From the NCBI GenBank assembly GCA_949825065.1, contig OX463838.1, positions 1,612,001 to 1,676,000 on the forward strand: a DNA stretch of 64,000 nt, given 5' to 3'. A model generated the notes under the pieces. The model saw nothing but the letters and a program-made list of their open reading frames with translations, had not been told where the DNA came from and made no database searches. The position numbers were made by a program, and so were the translations under genes. Every line of letters begins with the position of its first letter. Position 1 is the stretch's first letter. Source of the DNA: Odontocerum albicorne. Its lineage: Eukaryota > Arthropoda > Insecta > Trichoptera > Odontoceridae. This document shows positions 23,335 through 34,559 of the stretch, one piece after another.

Positions 23335-24664
23335 CGAGGCATATTCAGAAAGTAAGTGTACTGAATTTTGTAGGTAACAATTTTTTTTATTTAAACAAAA
23401 AAATTACGTGGTTACCATAGTACATATGTAAGCTATTTTTCGACATAGTCGCCATTCCTCTCAATGCAGGTGGTGAAGCGGGGTATCAACTTTTTGATGC
23501 CTTCCTCGAAGTAGTTTCCCGCCAACCCCTCCGTCCACTTCTCCACCTCCTCCTTTACCTCCTCGTCGGTTGAAAACCTTTTTCCACCCATGTGCAGCTT
23601 CAGGGAGGTAAAGAGATAGTAATCTGAAGGTGCTAGGTCAGGGGAATGCGCGGGATGGTTCAGGACATCCCATTTAAACGAGGCGAGCAGTTCCTTCGTG
23701 GCGTTGGCCGTGTGTGGTCTGGCATTGTCGTGCAGCAGGCAGACTCCCTTTGTCAGCATGCCTCTCCTCTTGTTCTGAATCGCCCTCCGCAATTTTTTTA
23801 GGGTCTCACTGTATCTTGCAGAGTTGATGGTCTCCCCTTGAGGCATATATTCAATTAAAATTATGCCTTGACAGTCCCAAAACACGGATGCCATGATTTT
23901 CTTGGCTGAAATTGTGGTTTTGAACTTTTTGGCGGAGGGTGAAGAGGTGTGACGCCACTGTTGAGACTGCCTTTTGGTTTCAGGCGTGTAGTGTGCAACC
24001 AAAGTTTCATCTCCAGTACCGATGGAGCGGAGAAATTCATCTCCATGGAGTTTGCAGCGCCTCAAAAACTCTTGCCCGGCCTCCACTCGATTCAACTTGT
24101 GTTGGTCTGTCAGCTGTTTTGGGACCCACCTCGCGGACAGTTTCCGATATCCGAGGGTTTCTGTGATGGTTTCGTGTAGTAGAGATCTGGAGATTTGCGG
24201 AAACATCGCAGAAAGTTCATCCACAGTCAATCTGCGATCGTCACGGAGCGCATTTTCGATTTTTTCCACAATTTCGTCAGTCACAATTAAAGATCTTCGC
24301 TCCTCTGATCATCATGCACAGACGTACGACTGTTTTTAAACTCGCGACACCAATTGTACACACTCGTACGATTCATAGCTTTATCACCATATGCAGTTTT
24401 CACCTCATTATAAACCTCAACCGGAGGTTTTCCCTTCCAAACGAGATAACGGATGACGCCGTGTATTTCACACTTGGCGGGAGATTGGATTGACATTTTT
24501 CACGAAACGTGTTGTCGCGTCGACACTTCTCAATGTACTGACCTCGAACCGGTCTCGTTGCGGAGGGGAAGGGTCAGGCTACATGGAAGTGTAGCCAACA
24601 TGTCGAAAATAAAATCCATCCGGTCGTGAGAGCCTCAGTACACTTACTTTCTGGATACGCCTCG
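23335..24664 (-). mobile_element. mariner, nearly intact (family 5), copy 1
   Basis: 1330 bp with ends CGAGGCATATTCAGAAAG and CTTTCTGGATACGCCTCG, flanked by TA (23333-23334, 24665-24666). The minus-strand transposase runs from MSIQSPAKCEIHGVIRYLVW (24496) to CIERNGDYVEK (23433) with only one visible lesion: a 1-base deletion near 24295 breaking QRSGRPS. Copy 2 keeps that base. All three catalytic blocks are present (GTGDET, HDNARPH, HSPDLAPSDYYLF; DD34D), though GDETW has become GDETL. It is inserted at the edge of a family-4 element. Confidence 0.93.
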
Positions 24665-25533
24665 TACTTTGTTTTTGCTACTTGTAATCAATATAATTAA
24701 TAAGTTATCAAAACGTAAAGTGCATCAAAACCTGGAAGATGATCCTGAGCAAACATCTCTGAAGCATTACAATATCTTGGCAGTCCAAATATGGTTCTGT
24801 ATGCATTATTGCATTGTACTTTGAGTTATTTTAAATCTCTGGACATGTAATTGGCCCAAAACTCGTTTAAGTTCAATGCTACGTAATATTACTGAAATAG
24901 TTACTTCTTTATTACATCACTGCATACTCGAAAGAGTTTTCCATCCATATTTGTTCATATTACGGACTTCTTTTTCTATGAATATCTTCATCACCACATA
25001 CTACTGTAGCTGCCAAACATTATCTGTTCTTCTCTGTTAAAAATTTGAAAGTAAATTATGTCAAGTTAATTGAGCTTTGTAGAATAGGAATTTTTGTTAG
25101 GTTATAATAAAATACATTTGTTGAACATAACATTAATATTTTATTCTCCCTACTATTTACATATTTTGTTTTAAACATTACAATTAGAGCGTGATTGTTT
25201 AGAGCAGCCCTGGGCAAATTGCAGCCTTCCTCGTATTTTAACGTGGTCTGCAAGCTATAACTAATTCTTATTTACATTGACTAATTCTTTTTGTATTGTT
25301 TATACAATTATATATATATATTATTTTTTTTATAACCTATGTAAACCGAAAAATCAAATTTTTTTGTCCAAGTCATATTCAGAGTGAATATAGGAGTATG
25401 GCTTGTGTGATTTATGTAACTTTGTGTGATACAGACATCCACATTGCCAGACATTTATATTAAATATACTACAGTACTCCCACATACACATCATTCCGAC
25501 CTCCACGTTAAATTTTTTCTTTAATTTTGACTA
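24665..25533. other. AT-rich non-coding
   Basis: No gene recognised. Confidence 0.5.
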
Positions 25534-25727
25534 CAATCAACTCCGGTTATAGTGAACTCGGTAATAGTGACCCTTTGGCTAAAGTGAACCAAAATCTACT
25601 AGTTTTAGTTCACTATAACATAGGTTTTTTCCATACAATTTTGATATATGGGGTTGGGACAGAAAATTTTGGTTCACTATAGCCGAAGGTTCACTATAAC
25701 CGAGTTCTCTATAACCGGAGTTGACTG
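25534..25727. mobile_element. pogo/Tigger-like MITE
   Basis: 194 bp flanked by TA; ends CAATCAACTCCGGTTATAG and CTATAACCGGAGTTGACTG. It is almost fully palindromic, with GGTTATAGTGAAC-type motifs repeated four times in inverted pairs. No coding content. Confidence 0.75.
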
Positions 25728-26039
25728 TATATAGTTTTCTTTTTTATAATAATAAATTCCGTCGACAAAAACCATATTTTATTAAAATTCAATGTGACTG
25801 GAGTCCAGGCCTCAGCCTGAATATTTTCCCAGACGTCGTTTAGAGAGTACCACACTAAGGTCCAAAAATTTCCGGTCTTAACAAGTTAGAGTGTGTATGG
25901 ACAAACATTGCACTGACCATGCCCATCGCACGGTGAAGCGATGTTAACGTTAGAATTTAATACCTCTACTCTCGCCTAATACCTCTAGTACTATTTGAAC
26001 TAGACCCGATAGAAGACGTGTTGTTTCGTTATATTCTGA

Positions 26040-26450
26040 TATGTTAAAATTGAATATCGTACAGTTATCAACATTCTTTCCAAAGAAGGGAAAAGCTCGA
26101 TAGAAATTAAACAATGTTTATTATGCTGTCTATGGAGAATTTTTTCGTCATATTCCACAGTGAAAGATTGAGCAAAACAGTTTCACTTAGGCAGATAATT
26201 AATTGAAGATGGCCTTTGTCAAGGCAAACCAGCCAAAACATTCACTCTAGCAATAGTTGCATTAGTTCAAGAGCATGTGTTACAAGATAGAAGACTAAAA
26301 TCAAAATAAATAGCAGTAATGCTGACCTTTTTTGTACCACAGTACTTCAAATTCTGCACGATCATCTTGGCATGAGAAAGTGAGCGCAAGCTGGGTGTTA
26401 AAACTGCTGTCTAAAGGCAACGATGAAAAAATGTATTATAATGTTTCTAG
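26040..26450 (+). mobile_element. ancient mariner-like N-terminal fragment
   Basis: Decayed plus-strand reading: ALVQEHVLQDRRLKSK, then LQILHDHLGMRK and VSASWVLKLLSKGND in shifted frames. This is the HTH linker region of a mariner transposase. Ends were not found. Confidence 0.5.
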
Positions 26451-26703
26451 TTATTTAATTTTACAATTTTATTAATTCAACCTGTAAAATTTTCAATTTA
26501 AAGTTACTCTTTATGAAAGAATGTGTCTATATTATTTAACCATAGACAGTTTTTACAGGTTTAGGCTGTTTTTTTTAAACATGGGAATATGGCGAGTTAA
26601 TAGAGATATCTTTTACAAACTGTCAAATAGAGTTAAAGTATAAATGGAGAAAAATATTGTAGTTTTTAAAATCTATCACGAATTCTGTTTTGCTCAATAG
26701 TTA

Positions 26704-27148
26704 GGCCTCGGCCACACAGGTAGGAGCCTCGCTTGGTGTTAAGAGCTACGCTGCGAGTTAGGCGACATATCCTAGCGAATCAACGCAACGCATACTATCG
26801 CAATGGTCACACTGCACGCCACGCTACATGACGATTAGTCACCGAGTGAATCTCCTAGCGAACAGACGTGTTGGTTAATTTTATTGTGTCACCAAGTGAT
26901 TTTACAAGATGGTGGAAGTTTTAATAACAGCTGTGTATAAAAGGGAGCCTTTGTGGAACCCATCGAGCAAATTATACAAAAATGTACCTGTAATAAAATC
27001 ACTTTGGAATGAAGTTGCATAGGAAGTAAATAAAGATAAGGTAAGTTGTAATGAAATTGGTTAGTTTTGAGAGTGGCATCGTTTGTTGACTCAACCGCTC
27101 CCAAATGTCATATGAATTTTTGCGAAACACTTTGGTGTGGCCTTAGCC
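26704..27148 (+). mobile_element. PIF/Harbinger-like element with MADF half-exon, copy 2
   Basis: 445 bp flanked by TTA (26701-26703, 27149-27151). Ends GGCCTCGGCCACAC and GTGTGGCCTTAGCC. From ATG 26909 it encodes MVEVLITAVYKREPLWNPSS then SLWNEVA and a TAG where the sister copy (12114-12269) has CAG; the AAG/GTAAGT donor is kept. It ends 187 bp from the stop codon of the host MADF-BESS gene. Confidence 0.8.
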
Positions 27149-27334
27149 TTAGTGAAAATACAAAATGCCTTGTGGGTAAAAGCTACAGTAAGAACCGAAT
27201 TTGGCTTTTTCAAATAACGTATAAAATTTTCCAGAATCTAGTCATCACTTAATAATGTTTAAATGATTAATTTTAATATATTTCGTGGATTTGCATTTTT
27301 TACACATTGAATATAGGATATATGTAACTTAAAA

Positions 27335-27682
27335 CTATGATTCAGAAAGTCTGGCTTCTGAGAGGATTTCTAAAATACTAGTTTTTGCCATCAGCGCTCC
27401 TTTAAGTTGCAGCTTTCTCAGTTGAACAGCTACGTACTTCCCGAACAGGTCGTACTCATCATCAAAGTGAGTTTCCATTGAGTGTGACGGCAAGTATATT
27501 GTGTTATTTACTTTATCTTCGACATTTGGTAAATTGTTGTCAGGGAGTGAATCTTCATATTTTGAGAGGGACTCTTCTTTAAGGCGGTCTCGGCTGATTA
27601 ATTCATCGTCAGAGTCATTATTGTCAGAATCATGATTCCAGGAGTCCACCCAACTTTTATCAGCTTTTCTTCTTCCACGGGG
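27335..27682 (-). CDS. MADF-BESS gene exon 2 (acidic linker and BESS)
   Basis: Acceptor TTGTTTCCAG ends at 27683. The exon encodes PRGRRKADKSWVDSW, an acidic and polar linker, and the BESS motif near residue 195 of the joined protein. The stop TAG is at 27335-27337. ATTAAA on the minus strand near 27272-27277 is a weak poly(A) candidate. Confidence 0.83.
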   Translation of the reverse strand, partial: PRGRRKADKSWVDSWNHDSDNNDSDDELISRDRLKEESLSKYEDSLPDNNLPNVEDKVNNTIYLPSHSMETHFDDEYDLFGKYVAVQLRKLQLKGALMAKTSILEILSEARLSES

Positions 27683-30600
27683 CTGGAAACAATTTGAATT
27701 AAAATGTTATAATTGTACCATAACTCTTAACATGAAAATTTTAATTAGTTGTATAATATTTTAAGTTCATTTTTATAGCCTATATATCCACATATGTTGA
27801 TATCATATATATCCACATACTACCTTGATCAAAAAGTTTGAAGACTTTATTCATAAAATCGAAAATACAAGTTTATTCATCAAAATCGATATGGTCCCCT
27901 TCAAAGTACTCCCCATCGACTGCAACTCACTTACGCCAGCGCTTGATCCAATTCTCGAAACACCGCGGGTACTCAATTTTCGGTATGTCCATCAGAGCCG
28001 TCTTCGATTTTTTCATGACATCCTCTCGGGTGCTGTAACGCATTCCGCGAAGTGGATTTTTAAGTCGGTTGAACAGGAAAAAGTCGCATGGAGCCAGATC
28101 AGGTGAATTCAAAGGCTGCTGGATAGTAGTCGTGTTGTTTTTGGTCAAAAACTCGTGGAAATCATGTGTTTCGCGATTTCAACGCGGTCCTTTTTTTGCA
28201 TGAAATTGAGGTCTTTCGGCACCAGTTTTGCAGTGTCACGTCTGAGACCCAAATCACTAACCAAAATGTCTTGAGCGGATCCATAAGTGATGTTCAAGTC
28301 CTCTGCCAGCTCTCTGATGGTCAATTTGCGATTTTTGCCCAACATTTCTTTGATTTTATCGATGTTTTCATCAGTTTTCGACTGCCACTGCGTTCGTCAT
28401 CCTCGACCGACTCACGACCATTTCTGAAGCGTTCGTACCACCGAAAAACCCTTCTCCAACATTTCCAAGGTCTACGGGCCGTTAAATCCGTTTTTCACAC
28501 AAAATTTAATGCAAACTCGTTGATGCCATTTTCAAACTTGTAAAAAATCTAAAACACGCACAAAGGTAGATGTACTCAGTACAGCGTAACTTTTACAAAT
28601 GTCAAGCTATGACGCTGAAATTTAGAGGAAAGTGTCAATGATAGATGTGGTAACCAAACAAAAAAAAAATATTTCCAATCGGGTGACTGACAGCGCCACA
28701 CGGTGGTCGGTCCTAAAACTTTTTGATCAAGGTTAGTATGTTGTCAACTTCTGTGTTATTTTTTTCTACTTTTTGGAAGCATGATTTGTAAGATTTGAAT
28801 TAAAGAACAGTACAGGGTTACATTATTTTTTAAACAATCTCTGTGTCCTTGTTGAGTGGTTTTCCAAGGCTTTTGTTGCCCAGCACCTTTACTAGGTTAG
28901 TCAAAAAGTTTTGAAAGCGGAAATGAAAATACATTTTTTTTGGGGGGCAATCACTTTTATTGCCAGTATAGTCTCCCATAAGATCAATACACTTGGTCCA
29001 ACGATCTTCCAACTTTGTTGTCCCATCACGGAAGTGACGCAGAAAATCCTTTTTATCCTTTCGAAATTGCTCCAAATGTTGCTCAGAAAGTCGCATTCAA
29101 ACGTGTTTTTGTTGCATTATTAGCAAATGCGGCACCCATTGTGCACACAGTTTTTTGAAAGCCAAAACTTCAGCCAAAATATGCCATGTTGTTCCATGTG
29201 AGATGCCTATGGTGTCATCTATCACATCCACAGTCGATCGATGATCTTTCAAAACCATATCGTGTATTTTCGCTATGATTTCTGGTGTTGATGCACTTTT
29301 TGGACGTCCTGAGCGTGGATCGTCTTCAACGCTTGTACTGCCACGCTTAAACTCCAAAACCCATCGGTGAACGGTTGGAAATGAAGGAGAAGACTCCTTT
29401 AATACTTTCACCATCTTTGCATGGATCTCAGTAGCCGATAAACCTTCCAAAACAAAGAATTTAATCACTGCACGATATTCCAATTTTTCCATTGTTAAAA
29501 AATACACTGACACTTCAACTTCAAATGGCTTGTAAACAAAGAATGAATTGACAGATCGAAATGAAATTTTGAGTACGTTCTTATGAAAGATGAAATATTA
29601 AAATGGCGTAGAAATTTTGGTTTTCTACTGCTCCATAGATGTCGCTTTCAAAAATTTTTGATTAACCTAGTAGTATTTAACCTCTAACCGAGAGAGATTT
29701 TGTAAGTAAAATAAAAAAATGAGTTTATAAGTAATATAAATAGCGTAATTGCGGCCGCCATATACAAAATAATTGAATAGATAAAAACATTTGAGCCTTG
29801 TGCGTTTTATGGATAAATTCATGTATTCGGGAATAAAAACATTGGACGTACCGTGTACGTTCATACTCTCTTGAGGTAAAAATTCACTCGCCGTACGGCC
29901 ATACTCATTTAGAGGTTAAAAAGACTTACTAATTAGTGGAATATTGTTCATCAAACAGTTTCTCAAATCTTGGAATCAAACTACGAGGCATATCCAGAAA
30001 ATAAGTGTACTGACTTTTTGTAGGTTACAATTTTTTTTATTTAAACAAAAAAATTACGTGGTTACCGTAGTACATATGTAAGCTATTTTTCGACATAGTC
30101 GCCATTCCTCTCAATGCAGGTGGTGAAGCGGGGTATCAACTTTTTGATGCCTTCCTCGAAGTAGTTTCCCGCCAACCCCTCCGTCCACTTCTCCACCTCC
30201 TCGTCGGTTGAAAACCTTTTTCCACCCATGTGCAGCTTCAGGGAGGTAAAGAGATAGTAATCTGAAGGTGCTAGGTCAGGGGAATGCGCGGGATGGTTCA
30301 GGACATCCCATTTAAACGAGGCGAGCAGTTCCGTCTGGCATTGTCGTGCAGCAGGCAGACTCCCTTTGTCAGCATGCCTCTCCTCTTGTTCTGAATCGCC
30401 CTCCGCAATTTTTTTAGGGTCTCACAGTATCTTGCAGAGTTGATGGTCTCCCCTTGAGGCATATATTCAATTAAAATTATGCCTTGACAGTCCCAAAACA
30501 CGGATGCCATGATTTTCTTGGCTGAAATTGTGGTTTTGAACTTTTTGGCGGAGGATGAAGAGGTGTGACGCCACTGTTGAGACTGCCTTTTGGTTTCAGG

Positions 30601-32927
30601 CGTGTAGTGTGCAACCCAAGTTTCATCTCCAGTAATGATGGAGCGGAGAAATTCATCTCCATGGAGTTTGCAGCGCCTCAAAAACTCTTGCCCGGCCTCC
30701 ACTCGATTCAACTTGTGTTGGTCTGTCAGCTGTTTTGGGACCCACCTCGCGGACAGTTTCCGATATCCGAGGGTTTCTGTGATGGTTTCGTGTAGTAGAG
30801 ATCTGGAGATTTGCGGAAACATCGCAGAAAGTTCATCCACAGTCAATCTGCGACCGTCACGGAGCGCATTTTCGATTTTTTCCACAATTTCGTCAGTCAC
30901 AATTGAAGGTCTTCCGCTCCTCTGATCATCATGCACAGACGTACACGACCGTTTTTAAACTCGCGACACCACTTGTACACACTCGTACGATTCATAGCTT
31001 TATCACCATATGCAGTTTTCACCCCATTATAAACCTCAACCGGAGGTTTTCCCTTCCAAACGATATAACGGATGACGCCGCGTATTTCGCACTTGGCAGG
31101 AGATTGGATTGACATTTTTCACGAAACGTATTGTCGCGTCGACACTTCTCAACGTACTGACCTCGAACCGGTCTCGTTGGGGAGGGGAAGGGTCAGGCTA
31201 CACGGAAGTGTAGCCAACATGTCGAAAATAAAATCCATCCGGTCGTGAGAGCCTCAGTATACTTACTTTCTGGATACGCCTCGTACAAAATAATTGAATA
31301 GATAAAAACATTTGAGCCATGTCCGTTTTATGGATAAATTCATGTGTTCGGGAATAAAAACATTGGACGTACCGTGTACGTTCATACTCTCTTGAGGTAA
31401 AAATTCACTCGCCGTACGGCCATACTCATTTAGAGGTTAAAAAGACTTACTAATTAGTGGAATATTGTTTTTCATCCAGTTTCTCAAATCTTGGAATCAA
31501 ACTACACAAAGCTATCCTCATTTCCTATTCTACGTTGAGTTTTTAGTCATGTTTGGTTTTATTATAGCTTCAGTCGAAAACCTAACTTCGCAGAGGTAAG
31601 TTGTCACAAATGGAACCAGGATTTGTTGAAATTTAACACTCAGCAAAGGATAATAATCCTTTTCTGATATCAAAAACAATCAGTAGGATGTCGCTTCTTA
31701 TCATTATTGTGACTATACTTGAGAAAATGCAGCATGATCCCTGTGACAGTTCACAAATTTGCCCCAATACAACCTTGAAACGATGTTCAGTAATTTTAAT
31801 TATTTTATCAACTTTAATATAAGCCTCGATTCTAATAAATAGCAAGTTATTTAGGTAAATACATTACATAAAACTAACAATAATGACAAATTAATACATC
31901 TTGTTACAAATTAGCAAAAATGTGTCAGTTTGTTAAAATCAAATAATATTTGGTGACGTTTGTTAAAAGTCACTAAGTTAGTCTGCATTGGCTAGGGATG
32001 GGGTATCCGATAATTGGATTTTCGATTTTTTTAGACCTAAAATTAAATGTTCCTAATTAGTATTAATTCATAGTGGATCTTGGCCTATTTATAGATAGAT
32101 ACAAATCATACAATACATTAGAAAGTCAGTATAATGAAAATTAGGAATTAAAACGTCAGTTTAGAGAAAAACAATTTTTCGATTTATAAAAAAAACTATT
32201 CGATTTGTAAAAAAAAAACGATTTTATCCCATCCCTTTGAGACATAACATTTCAAACGTCACAGGTACCATCTTACATTTTCTCTAGTATAGATTAGCGC
32301 CTCGGTTTAAGACTCGGCTTGAAATTATTTTTTAATATTCCGCGGTACCTTAGGGCGCCGCTGTGCACACTTTGAAAACCCTTGGCCTAGTTGGTAAGGC
32401 GCTTGACTTCCGTTCAAGAATTCCGGATTGGATTCCCAATGAAACCCAAAAAAAGGGTACGCAAGTTGTAAACTTCCTAGGGGTGTCATATTTACAAATG
32501 CGGCACTGGAATGTTGTAAGCCCATCACATCTCATATTCATGTCTAGTTTTACAATAAGAAAATATTAATTACTATAAGTTAACCCACCATTATAGCTCT
32601 TGGTGCAATGATATCTTTGAGACAATTGTCCATTTCTCGGAACCAGGGGAGAGGAGATTCGTATATATGATCTGGATCTGTAGATTTCTTCATGATCTTT
32701 GTTACTTCTTGTATGTAAGTGCCTCTTAAATTCTTTATTTTGTACCTAATTTGATGTACATCCATTGTGATGAAGTCTTTAAGATCTTCTGATATTTCCT
32801 TGTAGGCTTCGTCAGTCTTGGGGCGCTTCCTGTAATCGGGATGTTTCGGATTCCATAAGCACTCATGTTTCAAATAAGCTCTAACGAAACGTAAAGTTAA
32901 TTTGCCGTGCCACCGAATATGGGACAT
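27335..32927 (-). CDS. MADF-BESS domain transcription factor (Adf-1-like), two exons, complete
   Basis: Exon 1 (32589-32927, 113 codons) and exon 2 (27335-27682, 115 codons plus TAG) join in phase 0 across a GT-AG intron of 4906 bp to give a 228-aa protein. Residues about 8-100 are a MADF domain (RFVRAYLKHECLWNP, YRKRP, KIKNLRGTYIQEV, PLPWFREM), a Myb-like DNA-binding fold. A short basic PRGRRK follows at the splice junction, then an acidic stretch (HDSDNNDSDDE). Near the C-terminus DEYDLFGKYVAVQLRKL is a BESS protein-interaction motif. Length and domain order match insect Adf-1-like regulators, which act in the nucleus. ATG at 32925-32927 is the only in-frame start before the MADF helix. No frame damage is seen despite an intron full of transposons. 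It could alternatively be a domesticated Harbinger accessory protein; no terminal repeats were found around it. Confidence 0.85.
27823..28733 (-). mobile_element. mariner, internally deleted (family 6), in MADF-BESS intron
   Basis: 911 bp; ends CCTTGATCAAAAAGTTTG and AAACTTTTTGATCAAGG with TA beside both. Minus strand: GKNRKLTIRELAEDLNITYG, DLGLRRDTAKLVPKDLNF, MQKKDRVEIAKHMIS, then a jump directly to NSPDLAPCDFFLFNRLK. The segment with the first two catalytic Asp is missing; the N-terminus is frameshifted. Confidence 0.88.
28892..29670 (-). mobile_element. mariner, internally deleted (family 1), copy 2
   Basis: 779 bp; ends CTAGGTTAGTCAAAAAG and its complement, flanked by TA. The N-terminal frame is intact (MEKLEYRAVIKFFVLEGLSA to about codon 130). 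About 508 bp spanning the whole catalytic core are gone relative to 993-2285, joined at a shared GTC (LEQFRKDKKDFLR directly to HFRDGTTKLEDRW). Confidence 0.9.
29763..29983. repeat. 220-bp direct repeat, left unit
   Basis: About 95% alike to 31287-31506, the right unit; the family-5 mariner sits exactly between them. A diverged inverted copy is at 14900-15160. Confidence 0.85.
29984..31283 (-). mobile_element. mariner (family 5), copy 2
   Basis: 1300 bp; ends as in copy 1, flanked by TA. The transposase starts MSIQSPAKCEIRGVIRYIVW near 31115, has a frameshift near 30945, keeps SGRPSIVTDEIVEK and IITGDETWVAHY, and has lost 12 bp and about 20 bp near 30200 and 30330 (the latter removes the DNARPHTANATK tail). 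It is bracketed by a direct duplication of about 220 bp. Confidence 0.92.
31287..31506. repeat. 220-bp direct repeat, right unit
   Basis: Starts at the TA-flanked right end of the mariner with CAAAATAATTGAATAG and ends AATCAAACTAC, like the left unit. Confidence 0.85.
31713..32292 (+). mobile_element. 570-bp MITE, copy 4, in MADF-BESS intron
   Basis: Full-length (580 bp), same orientation as the copy at 7141; ends ATACTTGAGAAAATGCAGCA and TTACATTTTCTCTAGTAT. Confidence 0.85.
32376..32480 (+). mobile_element. tRNA-derived SINE, in MADF-BESS intron
   Basis: Exact A-box TGGCCTAGTTGG; a degenerate B box (GGATTGGATTCC) about 45 nt later; then an A-rich stretch. Confidence 0.5.
32589..32927 (-). 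CDS. MADF-BESS gene exon 1 (MADF domain)
   Basis: Encodes residues 1-113, starting MSHIRWHGKLTLRF and ending APRAIM, with donor GTGGGT at 32583-32588. Read-through would add only two codons before TAA, so splicing is required for a BESS-containing product. Confidence 0.85.
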
Positions 32928-33643
32928 TTTAAATATTGTACAATTTCATCAAATCCATATATGTAAAAGAAACATTTACGATTTATTAAGATATTATTTT
33001 GATAAAACTTTGTTACAGTTGTCAAATAAATTATGTAACAATGAAGAATATCATATTAGGCAAATATATTGACAATGTTAATAAAACCAGTTAAATAATT
33101 CATTAAATTTTGACGGGAACGTCTATTTTGACAATGTTTGACAAGTGTGACATATGCCCGTAGACAAAAACAAATATAAAAAAAATTATGACCATCGACA
33201 ATTTATTAGCGCTGTAGCGCTCTTCATTATATATGATTTACGTGTCTTTTATTTTTGCTTAAATTGATTATATACTCATATTATCTTGTCATAATTATTA
33301 ATGAATGATTTAATTCAAAGATTATTATATTTTATTGCTAATACACAAACTTCATTGTTCTATATACAGGAGATCCGAGAAAATCTTGAGGATTAAATAT
33401 TATATTAAAATAATAAATCTCAACCTTCCGAAATCGAATTTTAAGTATCAGCTGTTTGTGCTATGAAATTACGCAAACTATCAAAAATGTAGTCCGCAAA
33501 TAAATCATTACCTACGAGTAAAATCATATTACACAGTCATAGTCCTGCTATATTCTTTTGCTTTTTCTCTAACAAAATATCTAAGAGAAAGACTGTTGGA
33601 AATAAGGACACTGAACAATGATGTGGGGTCTGATACCTTTTAA
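32928..33643. other. upstream region of the MADF-BESS gene
   Basis: AT-rich; no clear promoter element can be named. No other gene recognised. Confidence 0.45.
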
Positions 33644-34441
33644 CCCTGGAATGGTAACGCATTTCCCCTCACACATAAATCTCTCCGACTACTCTAGGGA
33701 AAAATATATGAAAATAATGTAAAAATGAAATATAACTTTAATTAACGCATGAACTGTATAGAAAACAATGTTTTACATACATTTTAGGGCTTTTAGTCCT
33801 TTTTAGTCTTTTTTGGCGCACTCTACACACAAAGTTCCTTGGTGCTCCATGCTAATGTGCTTGCTACATTCTGTGCACTGGAATCGGGTCATTCTTCTTT
33901 TCCTGCTTTTCTTTGAACATTTTCGGCCTGAGAAGTCGATGGACCAACAACATCTTCAATATTGCGTTTAATATTTCTGGACAGGTTTTAATATTTCTGG
34001 ACAGGCAGTCTTTGTCTCTCCTGAATGTGTGGAGTTATTCTTTCTTCATCAGAAGGATTGTAGTCTGGGTCGTTGTCAGTGTCATGAGCTTCAGTATCTG
34101 TATTGTGTTCAGTAACTTCATCCTTTTCCTCTCCAACACCAACCATTTCATCATCATCACTTTCTTGTCCTTCATCGTCATTCCTTTCTAGTTGCGGCAG
34201 CACTTCGTTTATTTCCAAACTAATGTTCAGTACATCATCCATTGTAACTAATGTAATTTTAACTATTTACAACTAAAATATCACTTAAATTAAAGCTCAC
34301 TTCCATAGAAAAGATACTGCAATTCCAAGAAAACAAACCAATAATGTGCTGAAAGTCTTATTTAGAGAACACCACAAGACTATCATTTGCAAAGAACCAA
34401 TAACCCATAATGATTGGTTTTAATTTTTTTGGCTCTTAGTG
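33644..34441 (-). mobile_element. gutted piggyBac-like element
   Basis: TTAA at 33640-33643 and 34442-34445. The minus strand from 34242 encodes an acidic N-terminus (MDDVLNISLEINEVLPQL, then ESDDDEMVGVGEE) typical of piggyBac transposases. Directly downstream, out of frame, is RFQCTECSKHISMEHQGT then LCVECAKKD with a stop (33790-33905), the Cys/His zinc-binding C-terminus. The whole catalytic DDD core between them is missing. The two presumed ends (CCCTGGAATGG, CACTAAGAGCC) match only weakly, so boundaries are tentative. Confidence 0.65.
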
Positions 34442-34559
34442 TTAAGAAACTAAAATTTTCTACATACAGAAAAATTCAATACCTTTTTTCATTTGGATTG
34501 CATTTGTTTGCAAATTTTAAAAAGCATTTTTTAATAAGAAAGTATACAAATTCTTTTTC

